Assembly (NCBI RefSeq): GCF_019219825.1
Contig: NZ_JAHUXH010000018.1
Span: 89,243 to 153,242, forward strand
DNA from: Streptomyces sp. TRM70350
Lineage (GTDB): Bacteria; Actinomycetota; Actinomycetes; Streptomycetales; Streptomycetaceae
DNA: 64,000 bases
Direction of reading: 5' to 3'
Shown here: piece after piece, positions 42,197 to 50,351 of the stretch
Position numbering within the stretch: position 1 is the stretch's first letter
How the letters are laid out: every line of letters starts with the position of its first letter
The notes under the pieces: model-generated
The model's input: the letters and a program-made list of their open reading frames with translations, nothing else
Databases searched by the model: none
What the model was told of the DNA's origin: nothing
Made by a program: the position numbers and the translations under genes

Positions 42197-42385
42197 CTAC
42201 CGGTCGACCTCCCCATCCCGGTCCTCCTGGGCCTCGACATCGTCGATGTCGCTGACGCCGAGGTTGATCTCATCCACCCCAGAGGTGACCCTGGCCACAG
42301 TCGCCGACCCATTGACGACGAACTCCACCGAGATGGGCTTGCCTGCGGGGAACTCCGCGAAGATCTGGCGCCGGTTCGGATACAC
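42197..42385 (-). CDS. Small orphan protein, 62 aa
   Basis: No family recognised. Support for coding: GGAGG lies 6 bases before ATG 42385, and almost every codon ends in G or C. The peptide reads like a compact acidic beta protein (RRQIFAEFPAGKPISVEFVV, VTSGVDEINLGVSDID). It lies in the accessory region divergent from the ATPase operon, with a 424-bp regulatory gap between them. A role with that operon, for example as an inhibitor or sensor, is speculation. Confidence 0.6.
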   Translation of the reverse strand: MYPNRRQIFAEFPAGKPISVEFVVNGSATVARVTSGVDEINLGVSDIDDVEAQEDRDGEVDR

Positions 42386-42743
42386 GGAACCTCCAAGATT
42401 CCAAAATCAGGTCGGACGACCACAAGCAGATTGCGCTGCATGGAGCAACGGGATGCCGCTAGGCATCCGAGTGGAGTGCGGCGCGGCCGCCCCAAAGATG
42501 AACAAAGCGGACCAACGAGACAGCTGGAGCACGCACGACACAGAACGCGCTGGACTTTCGGGAACGAACACTTGGGCCCCTACAGGGGGCGACGAGCAGT
42601 CACCCTACACCCGAACTGGCCCCATATAGAACTGACATGCGAGGCTCGAGCGTCCGACACACACGTTAGGGGCGTGCTATGGTGCCACGGCACACTCCGA
42701 TACTCCAGTCGAGCGACTCAAGATGCACCTAATGTCCGAATGT

Positions 42744-42779
42744 GATTAAGAAAACTTAATCGAATCAAGATCGATTAAG
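42744..42779. promoter_or_regulatory. Triple ATTAAG half-site operator
   Basis: GATTAAG (42744) pairs with CTTAATC (42755) over four bases, and CTTAATCGA (42755) pairs with TCGATTAAG (42771) over seven. The central half-site is shared, so two dimers could bind in alternative registers. The region is AT-rich, suited to overlap a promoter, and ends 30 bp before the HTH-ATPase start. The HTH in that protein is the obvious candidate ligand. Confidence 0.7.
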
Positions 42780-42780
42780 T

Positions 42781-42794
42781 CCGTTCCGGAACGG
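42781..42794. promoter_or_regulatory. Perfect 14-bp palindrome in the operon leader
   Basis: CCGTTCCGGAACGG lies between the AT-rich operator and the ribosome site. It may be a second operator or part of the leader RNA. Confidence 0.45.
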
Positions 42795-42809
42795 TGAGCG
42801 AGGGGGATC

Positions 42810-44879
42810 GTGAAAGAGTTCAGCGTCTGGCTCAGCGAGATGTTGGTGCAGCGCGGGATGAGCCAGAAGATGCTTGCCGAGCTGACTGGCGTCACCGGGG
42901 CCGCCGTGAATGGTTGGGTCAACGGCCGGTCGGTGCCGCGCTACGAGAAGATCGCGGCCATTGCCAAGGCCCTGAGTGTCGACATAGAGGACGCCGTCAA
43001 CCGCCGGAGTCCAGTGGCCCCCTCAAGTGATGTGAAGTGGATCTTCCGAGTGGCTCCGGAAGACGGCGGAAGAGAGGGCGGCAATGCAGCCACCTTCGCC
43101 TTCTCTCCGAGCCTGGAGGTGTTGGCGCGCGAGGCGACGCAGAACAGCCTGGACGAACAACTGCCGGGTGCCGAGCCTGTGATCGCCCGATACATGTTGC
43201 ATGAGTTGACGGGACAGCATCTCAAGGACTTCATGCTTGCCCTCGGTTGGAGTTCGATAGAAAGACACATCGCCGCTGCCGCAGACGTTCGGCAGAAGGT
43301 GGGCCGAGTCCTGCGAGACGGACTCCAAGAGTTGCAGCGCACCCGGCGGCTCATTCTGCTTCGAGTGGATGACTACAACGCTACCGGGCTGACAGGCCCG
43401 GAGTTCGACGACGGACGCTTCGCGCGCGTCGTCCGCCGGACTCTTGACAGCGGGAAGGCAGGCGCTCAGGGCGGGTCGTACGGCCTGGGGAAGGCAGCCT
43501 TGTGGGCAACCAGCAGGTTCGGACTGGTTCTTGTGAACAGCACCCTGTCGGAGCCGGAGGGTGGGCGCACGCAGCGCCGCATGGCTGGGCGACTTGAGCT
43601 GCCGTGGCACACGCTGAATGGTGTGGAATACGCCGGTCCCGGGTGGTTCGGTACGGTCAATCCCGAACGCCAGAACACTGCGCAATCGTGGTGGGGTAAC
43701 AAACAGGCAGCCAGTTCTCTCTACTTGGAGCGGGACGACCCGGCCCCGGGCACGACGTTTCTCGTTGTGGGCGCCTTCGACGGCAGCGGGGAGACCGAAG
43801 ACCTCGAGGACATGCACGATCGGCTGGTTACCAGTCTTGCGCGGAACTTCTGGGCCTCGATGGTCGGTGGGAGGCAGGAGGGAGCCAAGCTGCGCGCCTC
43901 GGTTGCCGCTTTCCGGAACGGCGAGCCGGTCAGACCCGAGGAGTTCATTGATCCGCACCTCCATGAGCCAGCGCGTGCAAGAGCCGTGAAAGCGTTCCTC
44001 GACGGTGAGACGGTCGAAGAGCTCACGGACCGGAACCAGGTGCTGCAAACCTCGGTGCCCTTGGAGTTGCGTCGTCGCAAAGACGACCTCAGCACCAAGG
44101 ATCCCGGAGTGCACGAGGCCGTCCTGCTCGTCACGCCGGCCGCCGATGAAGACGAACAGCCCGACTGCATTGCCTATATGCGCGCGACGCGGATGGTCGT
44201 GAAGTACAAGCGAGTCGGCGACCTTCCGCTCGGACATCGGCCATTTCAAGCGGTGCTCCTCGCCGGCGCCGCAACGCGCAGCGGAACACCGGACGCCGAC
44301 GCCGCCGAGCAACTGTTGCGTACTGCAGAGCCGCCGGACCACAACGACTGGGAAGGCACCGAGGATCTGACGGCGACGTACGAACGCGGAGCACGTCAGA
44401 AAATCATCGAGTTCAAGAAGCTGGCCGAGCAGAAGGTTCGTGAGGTCCTGCGCGGCCAGGAGCGCGAAGAAGCTCAGGATGAGGGGCCGGAGGTCCTGCG
44501 TGAGCTGCTCCGACTGGATCCGCCCAAGGCGGCACGGACTCAGGGATTTCCCACGGTCAAGGCCATCACGGGAGCCATTGATGACACGGGCGCATGGGAA
44601 GTTACTGTCACGGTCAAACTTCCCAAACGAGAGGAGCCATGGGTACTGACGGCCGTTCCCAGGTTCCTCACCCGTTCCTCAGGACCGGTCAGCGTCGAAT
44701 GGCGCAAACTGATTCCTGTTGATGGCTGCGAACTGACGCCGCACGGCAATCTTGTCTTCCGCGACGGAGCGGTCCAAGGAAAGTTCCGCGGGATCACCGA
44801 TACTTCCAGTCACCCGGTGTCCGCCGCGATGTCACAGGTGATGGTGGACGTACGCAGGGCCAAGGAGGAGCTCTCTTGA
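42810..44879 (+). CDS. XRE-HTH fused to a GHKL-type ATPase
   Basis: A 689-aa fusion. Residues about 8-62 form a Cro/C1-type HTH (SQKMLAELTGVTGAAVNGWVNG, SVPRYEKIAAIAKAL). From about 95 a GHKL (HSP90/MutL-like) ATPase follows: N-box E108-x3-N112-x2-D115 in REATQNSLDE, a G1-like box RVDDYNATGLTG (about 186-196) and a glycine lid GGSYGLGKAA (221-230). The C-terminal half (about 400-689) has no recognised domain and probably forms the transducer. GTG 42810 has AGGGGG 4 bases before it. Its stop overlaps the TTG of the next gene. GHKL ATPases with cytosine methylases and Vsr are known from predicted MutL/MORC-linked R-M systems, but this exact gene set with a fused HTH is not one I recognise. Confidence 0.85.
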   Translation: MKEFSVWLSEMLVQRGMSQKMLAELTGVTGAAVNGWVNGRSVPRYEKIAAIAKALSVDIEDAVNRRSPVAPSSDVKWIFRVAPEDGGREGGNAATFAFSPSLEVLAREATQNSLDEQLPGAEPVIARYMLHELTGQHLKDFMLALGWSSIERHIAAAADVRQKVGRVLRDGLQELQRTRRLILLRVDDYNATGLTGPEFDDGRFARVVRRTLDSGKAGAQGGSYGLGKAALWATSRFGLVLVNSTLSEPEGGRTQRRMAGRLELPWHTLNGVEYAGPGWFGTVNPERQNTAQSWWGNKQAASSLYLERDDPAPGTTFLVVGAFDGSGETEDLEDMHDRLVTSLARNFWASMVGGRQEGAKLRASVAAFRNGEPVRPEEFIDPHLHEPARARAVKAFLDGETVEELTDRNQVLQTSVPLELRRRKDDLSTKDPGVHEAVLLVTPAADEDEQPDCIAYMRATRMVVKYKRVGDLPLGHRPFQAVLLAGAATRSGTPDADAAEQLLRTAEPPDHNDWEGTEDLTATYERGARQKIIEFKKLAEQKVREVLRGQEREEAQDEGPEVLRELLRLDPPKAARTQGFPTVKAITGAIDDTGAWEVTVTVKLPKREEPWVLTAVPRFLTRSSGPVSVEWRKLIPVDGCELTPHGNLVFRDGAVQGKFRGITDTSSHPVSAAMSQVMVDVRRAKEELS

Positions 44880-45850
44880 AGACCGTCTTCCCCTATGAGG
44901 TGCTCAGCGGCGATGTCACCCTTCGAGTCGAGAGGCTGTTTGTCGACAACAAGCCGATCAGATTGGAGAGGATCAACGATCGGGCTCAGGTCGTCGCTCT
45001 CGAGGATCTTGAGGAGACCAATCAACGATGGTCCGAGATACGCCTCAACGTATCGGTGAGCGCGGATGCAGCAGAATTGGCTGCTGGACCGTGGGAAGCT
45101 CCGCAGTGCGTTGCCGTGCTCGCCAACCGGCGGACCAACGTATACCAGGCTTTCCCCCTGCACCCTCAAGGCAACGGGAAGTGGGTCGGTGACCTGGAAC
45201 TCAGACGTGAAGAGCACGTGAAACGCAGTCAATTGACCGCGAGAGTCGTGGCGACCGTCGATGGTGTGGAAGGGCGACTGATCGGGGTCTCTGAAGCGAC
45301 GTGGGACGTGGACTTCGAAGCCAAGATACCTGCCGCTGAACGATCAGTGAAAATGCGCTGGGTCGATTTCACCGAGCACGACCATCTCAAGGAGTACCGC
45401 GACGATCCCTGGCTGGTCGACTCCGAAGGCGGCGAACCCGTCCTGCTCCTCAATTCATCCGTGGACGGCCTTCGTGGCGTACTGGAAAATGCCGCAACCG
45501 CCGAGCAAAAGCTCGTACGAGAGATCATGGCGTCTCAAGTCGCGTCCGAGGCATGGAGCGCCATGTTCAACGCGGCGATCTATGCGTGTGACATGGTCGA
45601 CGGCGAGCCACAATGGCCCGGTGGATGGCACGAGGATGTACTGCGCAGGATGATCCCTGATCTCTACCCGGATCTCTCGCCCGAAGATGCGCTCATTGAA
45701 CTCGTGCAGGGACGTGCAGAAGGCGAGAACGGCAGTGATCTACAGCGACGCCTGATGCATGGTTCCGGGGTACAGTCGCGCAAGCCCAGAAAGGTGTCGA
45801 CCGCCCTGCGCGATTTGCGGCGTTTGGCAGGCAAGAGGGAGACTCAGTGA
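44876..45850 (+). CDS. Uncharacterised middle protein of the ATPase operon
   Basis: A 324-aa protein with no recognised domain. The first 160 residues look like two beta-rich modules (VTLRVERLFVDNKPIRLERI, LTARVVATVDGVEGRLIGV); the second half is helical (AATAEQKLVREIMASQVASEAW, LSPEDALIELVQGRAEG) with a basic tail. No nuclease motif of the PD-(D/E)XK or HNH type is evident. It starts at TTG 44876, overlapping the ATPase stop, with AAGGAGGAG upstream, and its stop overlaps the next start, so the three products are probably made in fixed ratio. Confidence 0.8.
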   Translation: MKTVFPYEVLSGDVTLRVERLFVDNKPIRLERINDRAQVVALEDLEETNQRWSEIRLNVSVSADAAELAAGPWEAPQCVAVLANRRTNVYQAFPLHPQGNGKWVGDLELRREEHVKRSQLTARVVATVDGVEGRLIGVSEATWDVDFEAKIPAAERSVKMRWVDFTEHDHLKEYRDDPWLVDSEGGEPVLLLNSSVDGLRGVLENAATAEQKLVREIMASQVASEAWSAMFNAAIYACDMVDGEPQWPGGWHEDVLRRMIPDLYPDLSPEDALIELVQGRAEGENGSDLQRRLMHGSGVQSRKPRKVSTALRDLRRLAGKRETQ

Positions 45851-46749
45851 CCACCGGGAACAAGTTCGACATACCGGAGAAGCTCGGGCGGATCTCTGAC
45901 TCCGTGGCCGCCAAGGTGCTGACTCCCAGTGTGGTGACCGGTGCCCCACTGCCCCAAGCAGTCTTGGTCAGTAACTCGCTTGCGCCTCTCGACGATTCGT
46001 CTCGGTGGAACGCAGCAGAGGTGCGTGCGCTTCTTGATGAGGTGATGGAGCGATTCGAAGCCGAACGTCCTACAGCCTCTGATGCCTGGCTCGCTCCGCG
46101 CTTGCACTACACCCTACGGATGACTCGCGCAGAAGCCACTGACTCAGGGGTGTGGAACTTCATCGCCCTTCGAGTCGCACCGGACTTCGTACGTTGGCGA
46201 TGGGGCCATGAGAAGGATGGTCGAGTGGTCGTGGGTCAGGCGGCCCGGTTCAGCGGCCGCTGGGACATTCAGTGCTTCTCGCGTCTGTGGTGGGCTGCTG
46301 AGCTGTTCCGCGACGGCGAGGACTACCGCCCTGTGGTTGCGGCATGCAGCAACCAGGACATCCTCAACACCGCTCTTCGCCTGGACATGAACAACCACCG
46401 CCCGACTGCTCAGGCTCTTGTGGAGCTACTCGAGAAAGGCACCATCCGGACTGGACGAGAGGTGAATGGTCTCGTCAAGGCGGCCGCAGCTGCTGGCAGC
46501 ACCTTGGTCTACGAGGTCATCGCACCCGACGAGCCCAGGGACTACGAAGCTCTGCAGCAGTGGATCGAATCCGTTGACTCGGACCCCGTGTGGAACCCGA
46601 ATACCCTGCCGCAAGGACCCGTTGACGGAAGTGTCCCCTTTCGCTCCATACAACGACTGACCGAGTGGTTCGAGCGTCTGTTTGAGACAGCACCAGTACG
46701 CGGCAAAGAACCGCGCGAGGAATCCGAGGAGGGGCTCATCAGCCTCTGA
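45847..46749 (+). CDS. DUF6339 family protein
   Basis: A 300-aa cytosolic protein matching DUF6339 by the aromatic block SGVWNFIALRVAPDFVRWRWG, WDIQCFSRLWWAAELFRDG and the VYEVIAPDEPRDYEALQQWIE tail. The family has no assigned activity; it appears beside DNA-modification genes. GTG 45847 overlaps the previous stop and is preceded by GAGGGAG. The last 11 bases overlap the convergent methyltransferase gene. As the third member of a coupled operon it probably works in complex with the ATPase and the middle protein. Confidence 0.82.
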   Translation: MTTGNKFDIPEKLGRISDSVAAKVLTPSVVTGAPLPQAVLVSNSLAPLDDSSRWNAAEVRALLDEVMERFEAERPTASDAWLAPRLHYTLRMTRAEATDSGVWNFIALRVAPDFVRWRWGHEKDGRVVVGQAARFSGRWDIQCFSRLWWAAELFRDGEDYRPVVAACSNQDILNTALRLDMNNHRPTAQALVELLEKGTIRTGREVNGLVKAAAAAGSTLVYEVIAPDEPRDYEALQQWIESVDSDPVWNPNTLPQGPVDGSVPFRSIQRLTEWFERLFETAPVRGKEPREESEEGLISL

Positions 46750-47914
46750 GCGCCTTGTACACCATCCCAGCCAGAGCCCGGGAAAGACCGACAGGCACGG
46801 CATTGCCAATCTGTCGGCCGATCTGAATCTTGCTACCACTCCACTTGAAAGTGGGCGGGAAACCTTGGATGAGGGCCGCCTCGTAGTGGGTGATCGGGCG
46901 ATGTGCCCGAGGGTGGAGATATCGGCCTTTCTCGGGCTTGTAGAATTCAGTCCTGATGGTGACTGCAGGGCGGTCCCAATACATTCGGCCCATCACATCG
47001 TGGGAGCCACTCTTGTGCGCCAGCCACTTCTCCGTGGAGAGTTCCGGCGGGAGGTCGTGACGGTTCCCTCCCTCCGGAATGGCACGGTACCTCTTCTTGG
47101 ACAAATCCGTCGGATTACGACCGATATGCAGGTCCGTCGTAAGGAATTCCCCAGGAAGGGTCTTCTTCAACGGATCGCAGGTCCTCCCTTCGGGCAACTC
47201 CGTCGTGAGCGTTTCTGAGGGCGTGTACTGGAAGACGGCCGGCCCCACGGCCACCCACTTATCGGGACCAGCGCCAGGAATGAAATCCTTAGCGTTCTTG
47301 GTGTGAGTCGGTTCGGGGTAGTCCAAGTCCGTCAAATGCTTGAGGTCCCGACGTACAGCGACAACAATCGCTCGACGCCTGGCCTGCGGTACTCCGTAGT
47401 CCGCAGCGTTCAGCACTGAATGCCGGACGAGCATGTAGTCGCGCAGCATTCCGTCGGGCTTCTCGGTCGCCGCATGCAGTAGCGCAAACTCCGGAGACCG
47501 TAGAAAGCGATCGACGTTCTCAACGATGAAGAGCTTGGGTTTGATCTCGTTGACAACCCTCGCATACTCCCGCCACAGCTTGTTGCGTGGGTCGCTCTCG
47601 TCTTCCTTCCCCAGGCCGGAGAAGCCCTGACACGGAGGCCCGCCGAGTACGACCTCGGCCTGGACTTCGTGCGCGTCGGGCTCCCAGTCCTCGATGTCCT
47701 TGGCGTGGATGTGATCCACACCACCTGCCTCGTCTGCGAAGTTCAAGGCATAGGTGGAGGCGGCAGCGATGTCATGCTCAACTGCCGCAACAGTGCGAAA
47801 GACGGGGGAATCGACACCATCCGGCCGAAACTCGTGGAACCCTTGTGTGAACCCACCGCAACCAGCAAAGAGATCAACGACGTTGATGGGGGCTGTGGGC
47901 TTGGTGGCGTTCAT
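46739..47914 (-). CDS. C5-cytosine DNA methyltransferase, catalytically complete
   Basis: A 391-aa Dcm-type methylase. Motif I is VVDLFAGCGGFTQGF, motif IV LGGPPCQGFSG with catalytic Cys95, motif VI FIVENVDRF, motif VIII QARRRAIVV and motif X IGRQIGNAVPVGL. The target-recognition region lies at about 200-335. It starts at ATG 47914, 11 bp after the stop of the upstream paralogue, and has no clear ribosome site of its own, so expression from the joint transcript is likely. It is convergent with the ATPase operon. Confidence 0.94.
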   Translation of the reverse strand: MNATKPTAPINVVDLFAGCGGFTQGFHEFRPDGVDSPVFRTVAAVEHDIAAASTYALNFADEAGGVDHIHAKDIEDWEPDAHEVQAEVVLGGPPCQGFSGLGKEDESDPRNKLWREYARVVNEIKPKLFIVENVDRFLRSPEFALLHAATEKPDGMLRDYMLVRHSVLNAADYGVPQARRRAIVVAVRRDLKHLTDLDYPEPTHTKNAKDFIPGAGPDKWVAVGPAVFQYTPSETLTTELPEGRTCDPLKKTLPGEFLTTDLHIGRNPTDLSKKRYRAIPEGGNRHDLPPELSTEKWLAHKSGSHDVMGRMYWDRPAVTIRTEFYKPEKGRYLHPRAHRPITHYEAALIQGFPPTFKWSGSKIQIGRQIGNAVPVGLSRALAGMVYKALRG

Positions 47915-47925
47915 GTGGCCAGATC

Positions 47926-48942
47926 TTAACCGGCGGTTTGAGGTGGCGGCGATTCAGATGCGGGAACCTTGAGCGCGGCGGCGATCTGCCGCCCGACGGC
48001 CGCAGCAAGGGGCGGAGGGACAGCCTGCCCGACTTGCCTATATCCACGTGTCTTCCTGCCGGCGATCTGCCAGCTCGGCGGGAACCCCTGGAGGAGCGCG
48101 GTCTGGGCCACCGTCAACGCAGGAAGATCGTTCCTGTCGCCCCCCAGCGCCAACCCGTCCTCGGGCCCGGGCGGTTCGTCGGCGAGCGTGCCGCCGTTGA
48201 TGCCGATCTTCTCCCAGATGGCCTTGGCGCGCTCAGGGCCGAGATCCGGTCCGCCCCGCTTGTCGGAACCACCGACCAGTGTCGGCGCCATGATCTTGGC
48301 CTGCTGGGCCCAAGCGCGAGCATGCGGCCAGCCGCGGCTGGCCATCGAGGGATAGAGCACGTCACCGACGTAGGGCGGCGGTTCGGCGGACGGGGTCGGC
48401 CAGGCAAAGGATTCGGCGTAAGGTTCCCGCAGTGCCACGAAGAACCCATGCGGCCGGTTTTGGGGAACCCCGAAGTCCTTGGCGTTCAGGACGTTCTTGA
48501 AGAGCCGAAACCCAAGATGCTTCAACTCGTCTTCGACTTCGGCACGAATCTCGGAGAACTCGTCCTTGTTGACGAGCCCCGGCACATTCTCCAGGAGCAC
48601 CGCACGCGGGCTTACCGCACCCACCAAGTAGAGTGCCGCCTTGACCAGTCTCCTTTCGGGCTGATCGTCCTTGCGATTGATGGTTGCCATCGACTTCACC
48701 CGAGGCGTGCCGGCCGACAAGAGGTCCACGTCGTAGGTCTCGGGATAGTGTTCCGGGTCGAAGGCGTTGAGGTCCTCCTCCACGAGGTTCCACTCGGGCC
48801 GGTTGGAAAAGAGAGTGGCAAGTGCCTTCTCATCGGTGTCGACCAACGCCACGGGAGAGAACCCGGCAGACTCCAAACCTAGAGCAAGACCCCCGGCGCC
48901 AGCGCATATCTCAACGGAACGGAGGCAGACTGAGGACGGCAT
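47926..48942 (-). CDS. C5-cytosine methyltransferase homologue lacking the catalytic Cys
   Basis: A 338-aa Dcm-fold protein. Motif I EICAGAGGLALGLESAGF, the VDTDEKALATL segment, motif VI VLLENVPGLV, a motif VIII relic QNRPHGFFVAL and motif X QVGQAVPPPLAAAVG are readable. At motif IV, where Pro-Cys-Gln is invariant, the sequence is LLSAGTPRVKS (about 74-84), so the nucleophile is absent and the protein cannot methylate by the known mechanism. AAGGAG lies 5 bases before ATG 48942. It is the promoter-proximal gene of a two-gene operon with an active methylase, which fits a specificity or activating subunit rather than a decayed gene: the frame is intact and codon bias normal. Confidence 0.88.
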   Translation of the reverse strand: MPSSVCLRSVEICAGAGGLALGLESAGFSPVALVDTDEKALATLFSNRPEWNLVEEDLNAFDPEHYPETYDVDLLSAGTPRVKSMATINRKDDQPERRLVKAALYLVGAVSPRAVLLENVPGLVNKDEFSEIRAEVEDELKHLGFRLFKNVLNAKDFGVPQNRPHGFFVALREPYAESFAWPTPSAEPPPYVGDVLYPSMASRGWPHARAWAQQAKIMAPTLVGGSDKRGGPDLGPERAKAIWEKIGINGGTLADEPPGPEDGLALGGDRNDLPALTVAQTALLQGFPPSWQIAGRKTRGYRQVGQAVPPPLAAAVGRQIAAALKVPASESPPPQTAG

Positions 48943-49183
48943 TTGGCTCCTTGGTCGCAGGTACTCCTTTCACAATGTACGACAAAGTTGCCTCGCAGGG
49001 TGACGATTTGATGTTGCCCGGGCACACACTCGCTCGAGCCGAACGAGCCCCCTGACCGAATCACCTCAATCCCGATCTTCACGTCCCTTCGGGCTGCGCC
49101 ATGAGATCGGCCAGCCCACCTTGTAGCGGTCGCTGCGGTGGATCACCAAGAGCACCCAGCAGACGTCTCGATACCCTGCCCCC

Positions 49184-49800
49184 GTGATTCGTGCAGTCGT
49201 CTTCGACGTCGGTGAGTGCCTGGTGGACGAGACCCGGAAGTACTCACCTGGGCCGACTGGCTGGGCGTACCGAGGCACACGTTCCACGCGATGTTCGGCG
49301 CCGTGGTCGCGCAGGGGCGTGACTGCAGGGAGACCTTCCAGGAGTTTCGGCCGGGGTTCGACCTCCACGAGGAGCGGGAGAGGCACGCCGCCGCCGGACA
49401 GCCGGAGACCTTCGGGAACGTGATCTGTACGAGGACGTACGGCTGCGCTGCAGCGGCTCCGGGACGACGGACTCTGGCTCGGTATCGCAGGCAATCAAAC
49501 CGTGCAAAGCCGGACGGGTCTTGCGCGAGCTCTTGTCTGACGACGTTGACCTGATCGGTACGTCCGACCTGGGGTGCCGACAAGCCCGATCCCGAGTTCT
49601 TCAAGCGGGTCGCCGCAGCCGTGCCCTTCGAGGTCGGCGGGGTCCTGTGCGTGGGGGATCGGCGCGACAACGACATCCGGCCGACCCCCGAGGCGGGTAC
49701 GCACACCGCGCTCGTGCATCGCGGGCCGTGGGCCACCATTCAGTGGAACAGCGACGAGGCCCAGGAACTACCCACATTCCGAGGAACTGTGACCCGCGGT
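49184..49800 (+). pseudogene. Decayed HAD-family hydrolase gene
   Basis: Pieces of one HAD hydrolase are spread over several frames in correct order: VIRAVVFDVGECLVDET (49184), then WADWLGVPRHTFHAMFGAVV, then LQRLRDDGLWLGIAGNQT, then RVLRELLSDDVDLIGTSD, then KPDPEFFKRVAAAVPF and VLCVGDRRDNDIRPTPEAG. At least four frame changes are needed, so the gene is dead. It is typical of a chromosomal gene invaded or stranded by accessory DNA. Confidence 0.8.
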
Positions 49801-50351
49801 TCCAGGAGCGAGCGAGCCGCCGCGCCCACGCGGCGGCTCCCGCGCTCACGCCGAACCTCGGTCCGATACGAGATGGTCGGGTGGGTGTCGGCGTCCCAGA
49901 TGCTGCTACGACAGCGGCTCGGAGCTCAGGGACCAGGCCATCGCGGGCGCGCTCTCAGCCGGAAGCCTCCTCGCTGTAGAGGCGGGGCTGTTGCCGAAGA
50001 TCGCTGACGCGGAGCAGCGGACACGGTCGTTGAAGGGTCCTCGGTCGTTCACGACATCGTGGGGGAGGCTCCCCAGGAGGTTGCCGACGCGTGGGCTCGG
50101 CTGGAGCTGTCGCAGCAGCGTCTGATCGCTGAGACCAGCTCGACGTGCGCCTCAAGCGGGTGCCCCCTGGGCCCGAGCGCCCGGCAAGTGAGCACGTCTC
50201 CGTCGCCCCCGAAACGGCCTCTCCGGACAGGCTCACCGCTGTGTGACCTGAGTCACCAGCAGCCCGGACTTTCCTCACCGTACTCAGCCCTGACGGGCGT
50301 CGCTGAGCGTTCCGACGTGCTGTGTCAGACCCATATGACAGGATCTCCGCC
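49801..50351 (+). pseudogene. Coding remnant of unknown family plus leader of the R-M genes
   Basis: Between the HAD pseudogene and the next methylase, fragments with normal codon bias are readable in shifting frames: ELRDQAIAGALSAGSLLAVE...KIADAEQRTRSLKG (about 49900-50030) and then DIVGEAPQEVADAWARLELS (about 50050-50110). They seem to be one broken gene of a helical protein. The last 150 bp hold no gene and probably contain the promoter of the methyltransferase. Confidence 0.5.

Larger units (their letters stand above)
42386..42809. other. Regulatory intergenic region of the ATPase operon
   Basis: About 424 bp, clearly richer in A+T than the surroundings, between the divergent small orphan gene and the operon. 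No gene is seen. The last 70 bp hold three ATTAAG half-sites and a 14-bp palindrome, described separately. Confidence 0.6.
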
